In this document: piece by piece, positions 37,087-45,152 of the stretch
How the letters are laid out: every line of letters begins with the position of its first letter
Position numbering within the stretch: the stretch's first letter is position 1
Source of the DNA: CAWDMN01 sp963803155
GTDB lineage: Bacteria; Acidobacteriota; Terriglobia; Versatilivoradales; Versatilivoraceae
DNA: 45,480 bases
Assembly: GCA_963803155.1 (NCBI GenBank)
Contig: CAWDMN010000114.1
Coordinates: 1 to 45,480 of the forward strand
Direction: 5' to 3'
Translations under genes and position numbers: made by a program
The notes under the pieces: generated by a model
The model's database searches: none
What the model saw: the letters and a program-made list of their open reading frames with translations, nothing else
Told to the model about the DNA's origin: nothing

Positions 37087-37662
37087 TTTCAAATACACCG
37101 TTCTAAGTTTGCGAGCAGACCTATGACGGGCCGATTGTGCGACCAGCCAAAACTACTCCTCTATTTAATATTTCGGAAGATTAGAAGAAATAATTACAGA
37201 AAAGCTTCAATTAAGGTTTTTGCATGGAATGCATTGGCTGGAGAGGCAGTAGCAGTTAGGTGACAAGAATCAGCAAATTGGTAACACTTCTCTTAAAAGG
37301 CACAATGTATCTATGGAAGGCCATTCATGCAGGCGCATTCTGGCTTCTCGATTTCAAATGTCAAGGGCTGCGCAAGTCGGATAGGGTGCGACCCTTGACA
37401 TTTGAAATCGAGAAGCTGGTAAACATCATTTATGCATGAATGGCTTTCTATATGCCCAATTAATCTCATTTTAAATTAGGATTGTTACCAATTTATTGAT
37501 ACTTGCGAGTGTTACCAATTTGCTGATACTTGAGAGTTAGGGTCTCTTTTTGCTAAATGACTATTGTCGAACAATCGGTTGAAGCCATTGTGCGGCACGC
37601 ACAAAACAAGAGATGGTCTTGGTGACATGTCGAGGTCGAATCCCCATTGGTGCGAAAAGAAA
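37087..37662 (-). other. Intergenic region holding a transposon-end-like inverted structure
   Basis: Besides the element at 37268-37530, the flanks are AT-rich and contain no gene. The promoter for the giant reverse-strand gene should lie near 37100-37200. Confidence 0.5.
37268..37530. mobile_element. Transposase-less element with nested inverted repeats
   Basis: Outer inverted repeat: ATCAGCAAATTGGTAACACT at about 37269-37288 and its complement at about 37510-37529. A diverged extra copy of the right end lies at about 37489 (GTTACCAATTTATTGATACT), giving tandem right-end repeats. Inside, 12-bp arms (GCCATTCATGCA 37320-37331 / 37433-37444) extend further with G-U-compatible pairs. They enclose a perfect 24-bp inverted repeat (37344-37367 / 37392-37415). 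No open frame is present. It resembles the ends of an insertion sequence that lost its transposase, or a MITE. Confidence 0.65.
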
Positions 37663-38250
37663 TTAATGAGGGCCTCTGGCCGCATTGTGTTTTTGGTTGT
37701 AAATACGAGCACTCTCCCGGTTCAATTGCCGGTTCACTTGCGCTTTTTCCTTAAGGGTCAGATTGCCCCCATTCGCCTTCCGATCCCCATGGACTTCTTG
37801 ATTGATCTTTCTTTCCTGACCTTCCAATCTGGCCGCTTCGCCAGCTGTCAGTTGTCCGGACTTTATCCCATTGGCAATGCGATTCTGTTGATTCTCGCGT
37901 CGCCCGTCCACCTCATTGACACCATAATGTTGAGTCGCGGAATTATGTTTTTTATTGTAAATCTCCTTGCTCAACGCATTCTGTTGGCGATTGAGGCGCT
38001 GTTTTTCAACGTTGGTAAGATTACCACCGTTGGCGTTGCGGTCACGCCGGATTTCCCGGTTGATTTTTGATTCTTGATTTTCCAGTTTCTGTGCCTCGCC
38101 CGCGGTCAACTCCCCGCTGGCCACGCCATTCGCGATGCGATCCTGCTGATTTTCTTTGCGATCTTGAATCTTTGATCCGGAGGTTGACTGCGCCATAGCT
38201 CCGCTTGCGAGAACGGTGACAAACATTGTGCTTAGGATCAATTTCCCCAT
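37663..38250 (-). CDS. Small secreted protein with two 75-residue charged repeats
   Basis: 195 aa from the ATG at 38250, with AAGGAG seven bases upstream. Signal peptide residues 1-21 (LILSTMFVTVLASGAMAQ). Two near-identical repeats follow, about 30-103 and 116-188. Each begins xRxENQQxRIANG, then SGxLTAGEAxxLExQExKIN, xDRxANGGNLT, and ends IYNxKHN. Strongly hydrophilic and helical. I recall similar proteins in Acidobacteriota and Proteobacteria but know of no assigned function. Possibly a periplasmic or surface helical protein. Confidence 0.85.
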   Translation of the reverse strand: MGKLILSTMFVTVLASGAMAQSTSGSKIQDRKENQQDRIANGVASGELTAGEAQKLENQESKINREIRRDRNANGGNLTNVEKQRLNRQQNALSKEIYNKKHNSATQHYGVNEVDGRRENQQNRIANGIKSGQLTAGEAARLEGQERKINQEVHGDRKANGGNLTLKEKAQVNRQLNRESARIYNQKHNAARGPH

Positions 38251-39123
38251 GGTTATTCTCCTTATTTTTAACATTCTTCCATGTTGAGTGGAGTTGCACC
38301 CGATAGAACCAATTCCCCAAAATCAGCGATTGGTTGCTGACCGGTTAAACCCAGGAGAATATGAAAAGTTGTGCCCGGGGGGAAAAATTTCCGTAAACTC
38401 TTATTCTTTTGCCTGTACTCAGTCGGTATTCCCTCGAACAGCCGTGGGGCGGACACTCGAGAATGAATCCGCTCCCCAGACTGCTTGGTATGGCGTGGCT
38501 GCTCACCTGCCAGCGCGCCTTATGCACTGATCAGGCGAAGTCGGCTGGTTGGCTTTTTTCGCGGAGGCACAAAGTCACGGAGAGAGATTTCTTCCCTCAC
38601 GATGCCAGAAGCATCAAATTCCTTTTACCCCCAGTGTCCGCGTCTTTGTGAGATTAATTATTTTGGCCAACAAGCGAATTCATGTGAGCGGTCACCACGG
38701 GAGCAATCCATGGGTTGCATGTCTTCCGTGTGAAACTCAAAAACGCCATTCATCGTTACGCTAAAAAGTGGAAACCGAAAAATTGGTAATGTATGGAAAA
38801 GCCGCGACGAATCCCATACCTTCATAGCTGCCCGCGAGGAAGGCCATTTCATAGCTGTCTTTTGATTGATGGCAACGTTCTCATCCGCATTGTTCGAGCT
38901 CATCGCGGCCTTTGAAGGGAATGTAATAGACTTTGAAAAACGATTTTTTATCAGCCATCTGCAACATACTTTATCCGACATTGAGTGCAGGATATGGTCT
39001 GGATTTTGCAATTTGCATATTTATCCCTATGACTATATTGTCTTAACAATGTCGGGTTTTTTTGTGACAGAACAAGCGCTTTGAGTCCGCGACTGTTTTT
39101 CCACCCGCGGATTTAACGGAATG
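38251..39123 (+). other. 873-bp gene-poor region
   Basis: Contains the inverted-repeat element copy C (38554-38656). A 72-codon plus-strand frame at 38866-39084 lacks recognisable features. Nothing else is supported. Confidence 0.5.
38554..38656. repeat. Imperfect inverted-repeat element (copy C of the GAGGCACAAAG family)
   Basis: Left end TTTTTCGCGGAGGCACAAAG followed by TCACGGAG. Reverse complement of the right end AATCTCACAAAGACGCGGAC. Shares end sequences with copies at 8126 and 19950. Confidence 0.5.
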
Positions 39124-39583
39124 TTAGGCCGTTTTATCTGGCGCAGCACGTCTTTGGAGGTCCTGGCGCACCCCGTCGATTACCCAACGCAAGAATGATA
39201 GTTTATGAGGCTCAGGCACTCCCAAGCAAGGCCCGAGGACGACGTCGTACGTAAGGCACATGATTAATTCGTCCACGCCACCTGTTACCGCGGCGCCGGC
39301 TTTGTAGGATTGAACGCATCTGTGCCATAGGGCTTGAACGTTGGTCCTATACTCCTCACCCCATCGGGCCTGGAAGTGTGTCGTCGGGTCCACTGAATGG
39401 ACAAAGCGGATGATTTGGTCAATCGTTGCATCCGCCTCGGGCAGCGTCTCCAGCGACGGTAGCCTCAACGGTGAATGTGTATCCAAACCCATACTCCCTC
39501 CGTTCATTGGCCCAATGCCAGGGATAACCAGACTTTTTGAACACAAGAACAAAAAGTTTTGGTTCATCCATTTGTGGGGCCAT
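39124..39583 (-). CDS. Hypothetical protein, probably frameshifted
   Basis: Two reverse-strand frames complement each other. One starts at the ATG at 39583 (after GAGAGAAGAAA), reads MAPQMDEPKLFVLVFKKSGY and stops at 39419. The other is open from about 39500 to 39124 and reads SLETLPEADATIDQIIRFVH, ending QRRAAPDKTA. A single frameshift near 39420-39490 would join them into about 150 aa. Neither part shows a known domain. The presumed start lies just before the stop of the upstream membrane protein gene, suggesting coupling. The join is an inference; either frame alone could be the real gene. Confidence 0.4.
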
Positions 39584-40259
39584 TTTCTTCTCTCCCGTTT
39601 CGCTCCGCGCTTGGGTGGAGTTGTTTCCAACGCCCAAGGTATAGAAAGAAAATCCCTGGGCCAAAGGATAGGAGCAAAACAGAAAGGCCGAAGACAATCC
39701 CAACAAATGTGCCTGCGCCCGCACAACAGTAATCTCTGTGACGGGCAACAATGTGCGTTGGTACGGCCACCAAGAGCGAAAGGACGCTCCCCTTGATCAA
39801 ATGGCGGCATTGCTGAGTAAGGATATCTCGAGGAGTCTCACTTTTCGCAACATGCGAGAATATGATCGCCCACGCAATCCAGAGGAGAGCTGACGCGCCG
39901 AGGGCGCTCCACTCTTGCCATGATTCCTTGAAAGGGGGATACTTTTGAAAAAATTCCGCAACGGAGCATATAAGGCCCAAAAGGAGGCAACCCATAAGGA
40001 AGGCTGAGGCCACAACCGGAAAGTAGATCATGCAACGTGATATGGGCCGACGGTTTGCCACCTTCACTGGAACCAGCAAGAGAGCGGTCTCACAAAGCAA
40101 CATGAGCGCGATCCAAACCCAGTATTGCCACGCTGAGAAAATATGGAGGACTTCCGAGAATCTGGCGGCCGGATAAAAGAACCCCAACAGGACAGGCACA
40201 CTGAGCACAATTAGGAGACATGCATATAATAGAACAATGATGAACGCAGCCTTTTTCAC
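39564..40259 (-). CDS. Hypothetical integral membrane protein
   Basis: About 231 aa from a GTG at 40259 (an upstream in-frame start at 40355 is possible). About six membrane segments: AAFIIVLLYACLLIVLSVPV, YWVWIALMLLCETALLLVPV, YFPVVASAFLMGCLLLGLIC, LGASALLWIAWAIIF, LLVAVPTHIVA, and GIVFGLSVLLLSFGPGIFFL. It has a cysteine-rich loop HRDYCCAGAGT before the last helix. No known family is assigned. It overlaps the start of the next reverse-strand gene by about 20 bp. Confidence 0.65.
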   Translation of the reverse strand: MKKAAFIIVLLYACLLIVLSVPVLLGFFYPAARFSEVLHIFSAWQYWVWIALMLLCETALLLVPVKVANRRPISRCMIYFPVVASAFLMGCLLLGLICSVAEFFQKYPPFKESWQEWSALGASALLWIAWAIIFSHVAKSETPRDILTQQCRHLIKGSVLSLLVAVPTHIVARHRDYCCAGAGTFVGIVFGLSVLLLSFGPGIFFLYLGRWKQLHPSAERNGREENGPTNG

Positions 40260-40683
40260 CTTTTTCTCATCTCTGTTGCCCAAAACCTCGAATTGAGCGG
40301 GTCGGCGAAGGCGGACAATGGGCGTCCATTCTGGAGTAAGCGACAGGCAGTGCACGATAAGATGGAAGGCCGCCCGCCGAGAGTCGGCTCGAATGAGATT
40401 GAGCGTCCATTAAATAGTCTATGCGAATTCGACGGCAAATTCACCCCTGCCCGCGTTTGCTGGATGATTCACACAAACAATCCTTTTCTTCTGACGAAGC
40501 AATTAGGAAATTAAAACTACTTCCTTGATTTTGGCCAAAACTGCTTGTCGTATTGCGTCGTCCTTGAGCTCGATGCGGTCTCGATGGTGAGGCCCGTGCG
40601 CGAGCTCACTCTAAGGTGAATCGAGGAGATCACACTGATCTATCGAAGACTCTGATAGCCCGGCCGCTGTCTCTCTGTTCTTC
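40260..40683 (-). other. Gene-free stretch
   Basis: I see no supported gene, repeat or terminator here. Confidence 0.4.
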
Positions 40684-41082
40684 CTACAGTGAACCGGCCG
40701 AATCCACCAACCATTTCTCGCCCTCTTTGATCAACTCGATCGATACCACCGACTCGCCGCTGTCCATGGTGCGTTTGTATTCCAGCATCACGATCTTGGG
40801 CATGTTGGTCTTGATACCCTTGTATTCCCACTTCGCTTGGTGTTTTTCAAGCTCCGCCCGAGCGGAGTCCCACCAGCGTTGGATCTTGCAGTTCTTCGCG
40901 TTCTTGGCGAACTCATCAAGCAGTTTAGTCGACACTCTGGCTTTGTAAGCTTCAAAGTCGTTGTCGACGATCGCTTTGATGAATGCGTCCGAGACTGCCT
41001 GTATCGGCTTGGTGTCCTGCCCAGCTGCCCATACCGCTCCCACGAACGCCAGCATTAGGACCATGCGCACAATGGCTCTCAT
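40684..41082 (-). CDS. Small secreted protein, NTF2/DUF4878-like
   Basis: 132 aa from the ATG at 41082, with AAAGGAG eight bases upstream. A signal peptide covers about residues 1-19 (MVLMLAFVGAVWAAGQ). The mature part begins with a helix (IQAVSDAFIKAIVDNDFEAY), passes QRWWDSARAELEKH, and ends in a strand pair (SVVSIELIKEGEKWLVDSA). This is the layout of NTF2-like/DUF4878 proteins, which have a cone-shaped ligand pocket. No catalytic residue can be named. It appears to be a single-gene unit. Confidence 0.75.
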   Translation of the reverse strand: MRAIVRMVLMLAFVGAVWAAGQDTKPIQAVSDAFIKAIVDNDFEAYKARVSTKLLDEFAKNAKNCKIQRWWDSARAELEKHQAKWEYKGIKTNMPKIVMLEYKRTMDSGESVVSIELIKEGEKWLVDSAGSL

Positions 41083-41487
41083 TCCGGGCTCCTTTCCTCT
41101 TATACTCGTTGTGACTGATATCTGAAGTGTATCCAGGTCCAAAGGCAAGTGCAAACAAAAAACGTAGCTGCTCAGCTCACCCAAGCAATGGGAGGGCTAA
41201 GCTTGGATGGGGCCCACTGAATGGAATGGATAAGGCCGCACTTTATGTGCGCCAAGTAAGCTTGGCGCCTGGAGTTTCAATATTTCTTTCCGTTTGAATA
41301 AGCAAAATAAAAAGACCAAGATTGAGAAAAAAGTAATGGAGCGCAGTCCTTGATAAGGAGAGGCTATAATGAATAAAAGACACTCCAAGGACACAAAGGA
41401 ATTTCACTGGAATTTAACGTCTTCGGGCGGCTTAAAAATATGCGACAGAGGATTGCCTTGGACATTGCTTTTGTCGCTAGACGTAAT

Positions 41488-41635
41488 TCCTCGCATAGCG
41501 AGGATTCAAGAAGAACGAGAAATCCTCGCTGCCCAACTCGATCCAGAATTCCTCGCGTAGCGAGGACTCGATGGTAGCCGTGGGATTTATCCCACGGGAA
41601 TCGGCAACCCACAGCCGATGTGTCGCGTAGCGACA
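41488..41635. repeat. Cluster of short palindromes with a GCRTAGC core
   Basis: TCCTCGCATAGCGAGGA at 41488-41504, TCCTCGCGTAGCGAGGA at about 41550-41566 and TGTCGCGTAGCGACA at 41621-41635 share the core. A CCGTGGG-ATTTAT-CCCACGG hairpin lies between at 41578-41597. Noncoding. Confidence 0.65.
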
Positions 41636-41921
41636 TTTGAATTCCGGCAGTTTGCCCAAGTATCAACCGTCGCTACCTGACACATTCGCAAAGGGCAATC
41701 CGTGAAGCCGGCCTTGAAAAACTGGCCTACCCTTGATCGCCGAACCGCGGCCATAAAATGCCGTCCCTGCTCATGCCAGGATCAGGCGGCAAGGCAATCC
41801 TAAGATTGTTAAATCGGGCTCAAGCCCGGCTTCTAAACAAAATTGGAGGAATTAGCGGCGGGACGCCCTCGTCTCGCTCTTCGCTTCCCTAATACGCGGC
41901 ATTGGTTTCCCCCCCAAAATA

Positions 41922-41960
41922 AACCCCTGAGCACGACCAGCCTGCTCAGGGGTTATTTTA
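41922..41960 (-). terminator. Rho-independent terminator after fabF
   Basis: A perfect 12-bp stem (AACCCCTGAGCA at 41922-41933, TGCTCAGGGGTT at 41943-41954) with a 9-nt loop. It is flanked by A/T runs on both sides, so it can work in either direction. It lies about 30 bp beyond the fabF stop. Confidence 0.85.
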
Positions 41961-41984
41961 AAAACAGTATGTTACCGATGGCGA

Positions 41985-43232
41985 TCAGGCTTCAGGTGTA
42001 TATCGCTTGAAAATCAAGGCCACATTGGTGCCGCCAAAACCGAAGGAATTGGAGAGTGCATAATCAATCTTGACCTTCCGAAGCGTATTGGGCACGTAAT
42101 CCAAATCGCAATCAGGATCAGGGATTTCGTAATTAATGGTGGGAGGGATGACTTGGTTATAGATCGCCAAGGCCGAAATTCCGCCTTCCAATCCACCCGC
42201 GGCGCCCAGCAAGTGACCGGTCATCGATTTGGTTGAGCTGACCGCCAGCTTATACGCATGCTCGCCAAACACCCGCTTGATGGCGATGGTCTCAAACTTA
42301 TCGTTATAAGGAGTGGAGGTGCCGTGGGCATTAATGTAGTCCACTTGTTCAGGAGCAATCCCGGCATCTTTCAACGCATTTTGCATGACGCGAAAGGCGC
42401 CATCGCCATCTTCACTGGGTTGGGTGATATGGAAGGCATCGCCGGACATTCCGTACCCCGCCAATTCCGCAAAGATCCGAGCGCCCCGACTCCGGGCAAA
42501 TTCCAGCTCTTCCAAAATCAGAATGCCTGATCCCTCGCCGATGACAAAACCATCCCGTTCTTTATCAAACGGCCGGGAGGCCTTTTCAGGAGCATCATTC
42601 CGGGTGGACAGTGCCTTCATGGAAGCAAATCCGCCCACACCCATGGGAGTGATGGCCGCTTCAGAGCCGCCGCAAATCATGACGTCAGCTTCATCCCGGG
42701 CGATGATCCGGAAGGAATCGCCAATGGAGTGGGCTCCGGAGGAACAAGCCGTACAAGTGGAGGTGTTGGGCCCTTTCGCCTTGTAGCGGATGGAAACTTG
42801 ACCCGCCGCCAGGTTCACAATGGCGGAGGGGATAAAGAAGGGCGAAATGCGCCGCGGTCCACCTTTGAGCAGTTCCGCATGTTCCCGTTCAATCGTGGAA
42901 AATCCGCCGATACCGGACCCGACATGAACCCCCACCCGGGATTCCAGTTCCGGGGTCACCTGCAATCCGGCGGAACGCATGGCAAAATCGGTAGCCGCCA
43001 ACGCATATTGGATGAAGGGATCCATCTTCTTGACTTCTTTTTTCTCCATCCAGTTGAGGGGATCAAATCCCTTCACTTCTCCGGCAAAGCGGACTGAAAA
43101 CTGGGAAGTATCAAATCGGGTGATCATCCCGATTCCGCTTTGGCCCTCCAACAATCCTCTCCAAGATTCCTCCGTTCCAATTCCCAGGGGACTGACCAAG
43201 CCAATTCCCGTGACGACGACTCTTCGTTTCAA
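41985..43232 (-). CDS. fabF: 3-oxoacyl-ACP synthase II
   Basis: 415 aa condensing enzyme extending acyl-ACP with malonyl-ACP in type II fatty-acid synthesis, the standard FabF length. The active-site cysteine is C163 in STCTACSSGAHSIG. The two histidine motifs are NAHGTSTPYND and STKSMTGHLLGAAGG (with the conserved lysine). The C-terminal NSFGFGGTNVALIF is canonical. The TTG start has a strong GGAGGAGGG site nine bases upstream. It follows acpP by about 270 bp on the same strand and ends at a clear terminator. Confidence 0.97.
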   Translation of the reverse strand: MKRRVVVTGIGLVSPLGIGTEESWRGLLEGQSGIGMITRFDTSQFSVRFAGEVKGFDPLNWMEKKEVKKMDPFIQYALAATDFAMRSAGLQVTPELESRVGVHVGSGIGGFSTIEREHAELLKGGPRRISPFFIPSAIVNLAAGQVSIRYKAKGPNTSTCTACSSGAHSIGDSFRIIARDEADVMICGGSEAAITPMGVGGFASMKALSTRNDAPEKASRPFDKERDGFVIGEGSGILILEELEFARSRGARIFAELAGYGMSGDAFHITQPSEDGDGAFRVMQNALKDAGIAPEQVDYINAHGTSTPYNDKFETIAIKRVFGEHAYKLAVSSTKSMTGHLLGAAGGLEGGISALAIYNQVIPPTINYEIPDPDCDLDYVPNTLRKVKIDYALSNSFGFGGTNVALIFKRYTPEA

Positions 43233-43501
43233 GACACACCCTCCTCCAGTTTCATGTTACCGACTCAGCCGGGATCCTACAAATAGACTTTCAAACCAAA
43301 TCCTTGCCATGAGTGAGCCGGGGGAAAAACTCTCACTATGGCTCAAGCAGCGGGGTATTCCTAGGCTGGAGGATCCACTGGGAACAACTCTCCTCCCGGC
43401 CGGATACTCAGCGGCTGCACCTGGAAGAACAGTCCAGCCCTTCTGGACCGGGATGTCATGAGATATTTCCCCGCGAACCTTACAACAGACAAAGAGTCCA
43501 C

Positions 43502-43744
43502 TTAGGCCTTCGCGTGGGCGTCGATGTACTTGATAGCATCTTGGACAGTCTGGATTTTTTCCGCATCTTCGTCGGGAATTTCAATGCCAAAGCCTTCTTC
43601 AAAGGCCATCACTAATTCCACGGTGTCGAGGGAATCGGCTCCCAAGTCATCCACGAAGGAAGCAGTCGCGGTCACTTCTGATTCGTCCACGCCGAGTTGT
43701 TCCACAATGATCTGTTTTACTTTTTCTTCAACTGAAGCTGACAT
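43502..43744 (-). CDS. acpP: Acyl carrier protein
   Basis: 80 aa acidic four-helix carrier. The phosphopantetheine attachment serine is S38 in LGADSLDTVELVMAFE. The ATG at 43744 is preceded by CAGGAGGATTTTTGGA; an upstream frame would add unrelated residues. Order fabG-acpP-fabF on the reverse strand is the classic fatty-acid operon. The MITE copy at 43831-44013 sits in its leader. Confidence 0.97.
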   Translation of the reverse strand: MSASVEEKVKQIIVEQLGVDESEVTATASFVDDLGADSLDTVELVMAFEEGFGIEIPDEDAEKIQTVQDAIKYIDAHAKA

Positions 43745-44161
43745 TCCAAAAATCCTCCTGTCAAAATGGTATTCGGGATTGTAAAGGTTGATATGCAATT
43801 CTGCAACTGCTGAATTTATGATTTATTTTTATAACTAATCAGGCAGACAGAACTCAGAAGTCAGAATCCAGAATGGCCTGCGAATAGGCCTCTAAAAGAT
43901 TGCGCCAAAAACTTATGAGCCTTTTGCCACGCCACAAGGGCATCAAATCTCGTTGCTGGCGTGTTCATGCTGACTACTGAATTCTGGCTTCTGGCTACTC
44001 CCTGAGTAGTTACTCATTTTTTCAGACTTTGGACTTTAAACCTTCGACAACGAACATTGCTTCTCGACAAAATTTTTGTATTTCAGCCTATTGTCCGGTG
44101 TCCGCCATCCGAATTTGAAAATTAATTATCAAGCCGCTGGTCTCCACGAGGGCTGCATGTC
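43745..44161 (-). other. fabG-acpP intergenic region with MITE copy 2
   Basis: 417 bp, long for an operon spacer. Most of it is the MITE-like element; no gene is seen. Confidence 0.6.
43831..44013. mobile_element. MITE-like element, copy 2
   Basis: About 183 bp, roughly nine-tenths identical by eye to 18122-18307 in the same orientation. It shares CAGGCAGACAGAA, TCAGAATCCAGAATG, AAAGATTGCGCCAAAAAC and CACGCCACAAGGGCATCAAA. The right inverted end CCTGAGTAGTTAC is intact; the left end is slightly decayed (TAACTAATCAGG). It is inserted between fabG and acpP. Confidence 0.8.
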
Positions 44162-44652
44162 TTACATGTACAAACCACCGTTCACATTAAGCACTTGTCC
44201 GGTTATGTAGCTGGCTTCTTCCGAGGCCAGGAATATAACGCCGTTGGCCACATCCTGATCCGTTCCCATTCTACCCAGGGGAACTCGCTCCAACAAACGG
44301 GTGCGGGCCTGCTCTGAGAGAGCCTGCGTCATGGCTGTGTCGATAAATCCTGGAGCCACCGCATTCACGGTGATGCCGCGGGAAGCCACCTCCTGGGCTA
44401 TGCATTTGGTGAATCCAATCACTCCAGCCTTGGAGGCCACGTAGTTGGCCTGGCCGGGATTGCCCATCTGGCCTACGACCGAGGCGATATTGATAATTCT
44501 TCCCGACTTCTGTTTTATCATGATTTTGACGGCTTCCTGCGAGCAGAGAAAAACCCCGGTCAGGTTGGTCTGAAGGACGGCATCCCACTCCTCTTTCTTC
44601 ATGCGCATGAGGAGGCCGTCGCGCGTAATGCCGGCATTATTGACCATGATAT
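44162..44652 (-). CDS. fabG: 3-oxoacyl-ACP reductase, N-terminally truncated at a junction
   Basis: NADPH-dependent ketoacyl-ACP reductase of fatty-acid synthesis. The visible part runs from VNNAGITRDGLLMRMKKEEW to NVNGGLYM and holds the catalytic Ser (IASVVGQMG) and the Tyr/Lys pair (ANYVASKAG). The N-terminal third, with the TGxxxGIG nucleotide loop, is missing. At about 44651 the sequence switches to a different gene on the opposite strand. The apparent GTG start just upstream is an artefact of that join. A full-length FabG is about 245 aa; only about 160 remain. Confidence 0.9.
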
Positions 44653-44705
44653 ACTTCGTCACCGGCCAATTGCTCGCCGTGGATGGCGGTTTGAGCCAGC
44701 GCTAA
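44652..44705 (+). pseudogene. C-terminal fragment of a different short-chain dehydrogenase
   Basis: The plus strand reads YFVTGQLLAVDGGLSQR then stop, the typical last residues of an SDR (FVTGQ..AVDGG). Everything upstream is replaced by antisense fabG. It is too short to name the enzyme, and its codon use is GC-rich like the downstream genes. Confidence 0.8.
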
Positions 44706-44823
44706 AACTACTCCGCGAAGGCTGGAGCCGCGGCCGTGAGGGAGCGGTTGCGGCCGCGCAGTGACAGCGACGGAGCGGCTGGCGGAGTGATCCCGCCACC
44801 AGCCCCAGGGTAAAATACATTTG

Positions 44824-45152
44824 ATGAGCGACACCGAAAATAGCCCGCAGCCGCAGGAGGATTTTCGCATCCCGCCGCCGCCCGCCTCCTTTTCCTTTCT
44901 CGTGCTTTCCCTGCGCGCGCAGGCCGAAATGCAGCTTGGGCTGATGCCGTTTGGTGAGGAGGACAAGCCCAAGCCGGACCTACCTGGCCCGCCACACCAT
45001 CGATATGATGGGCGTGGTGTCCGAAAAGACCAAAGGCAATCTCAGCCTGGAGGAGCAGCGGCTGCTGGAAAACTCCCTCACCGAGTTCGCGCTTCCGTTT
45101 CGTGCAGGTCTCCGAGGAACTAGCCAAAGCGGCCGCCCAGGCGAAAGTTTGA
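44824..45152 (+). pseudogene. DUF1844 protein gene with two frameshifts
   Basis: It starts ATGAGCGAC and reads FSFLVLSLRAQAEMQLGLMP, the DUF1844 opening. Near 44980 the reading must shift by +1 to continue YLARHTIDMMGVVSEKTKGN, and near 45089 by +1 again to read RFRFVQVSEELAKAA and stop at 45152. Joined, the product would be about 109 aa, a normal DUF1844 length. Function is unknown; in Acidobacteriota it often precedes a metallo-beta-lactamase-fold gene, as here. The shifts may be sequencing errors in poorly covered sequence. Confidence 0.75.

Larger units (their letters stand above)
41083..41984 (-). other. 902-bp gene-free region with clustered palindromes
   Basis: No gene is supported. 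The middle carries a cluster of short palindromes (listed separately) and CGGGCTCAAGCCCGG near 41817. The fabF terminator lies at its right end. Confidence 0.6.

Noticed and set aside
43260..43500. Small gene between acpP and fabF
   Set aside because: The only frame is about 32 codons on the reverse strand without conserved features.
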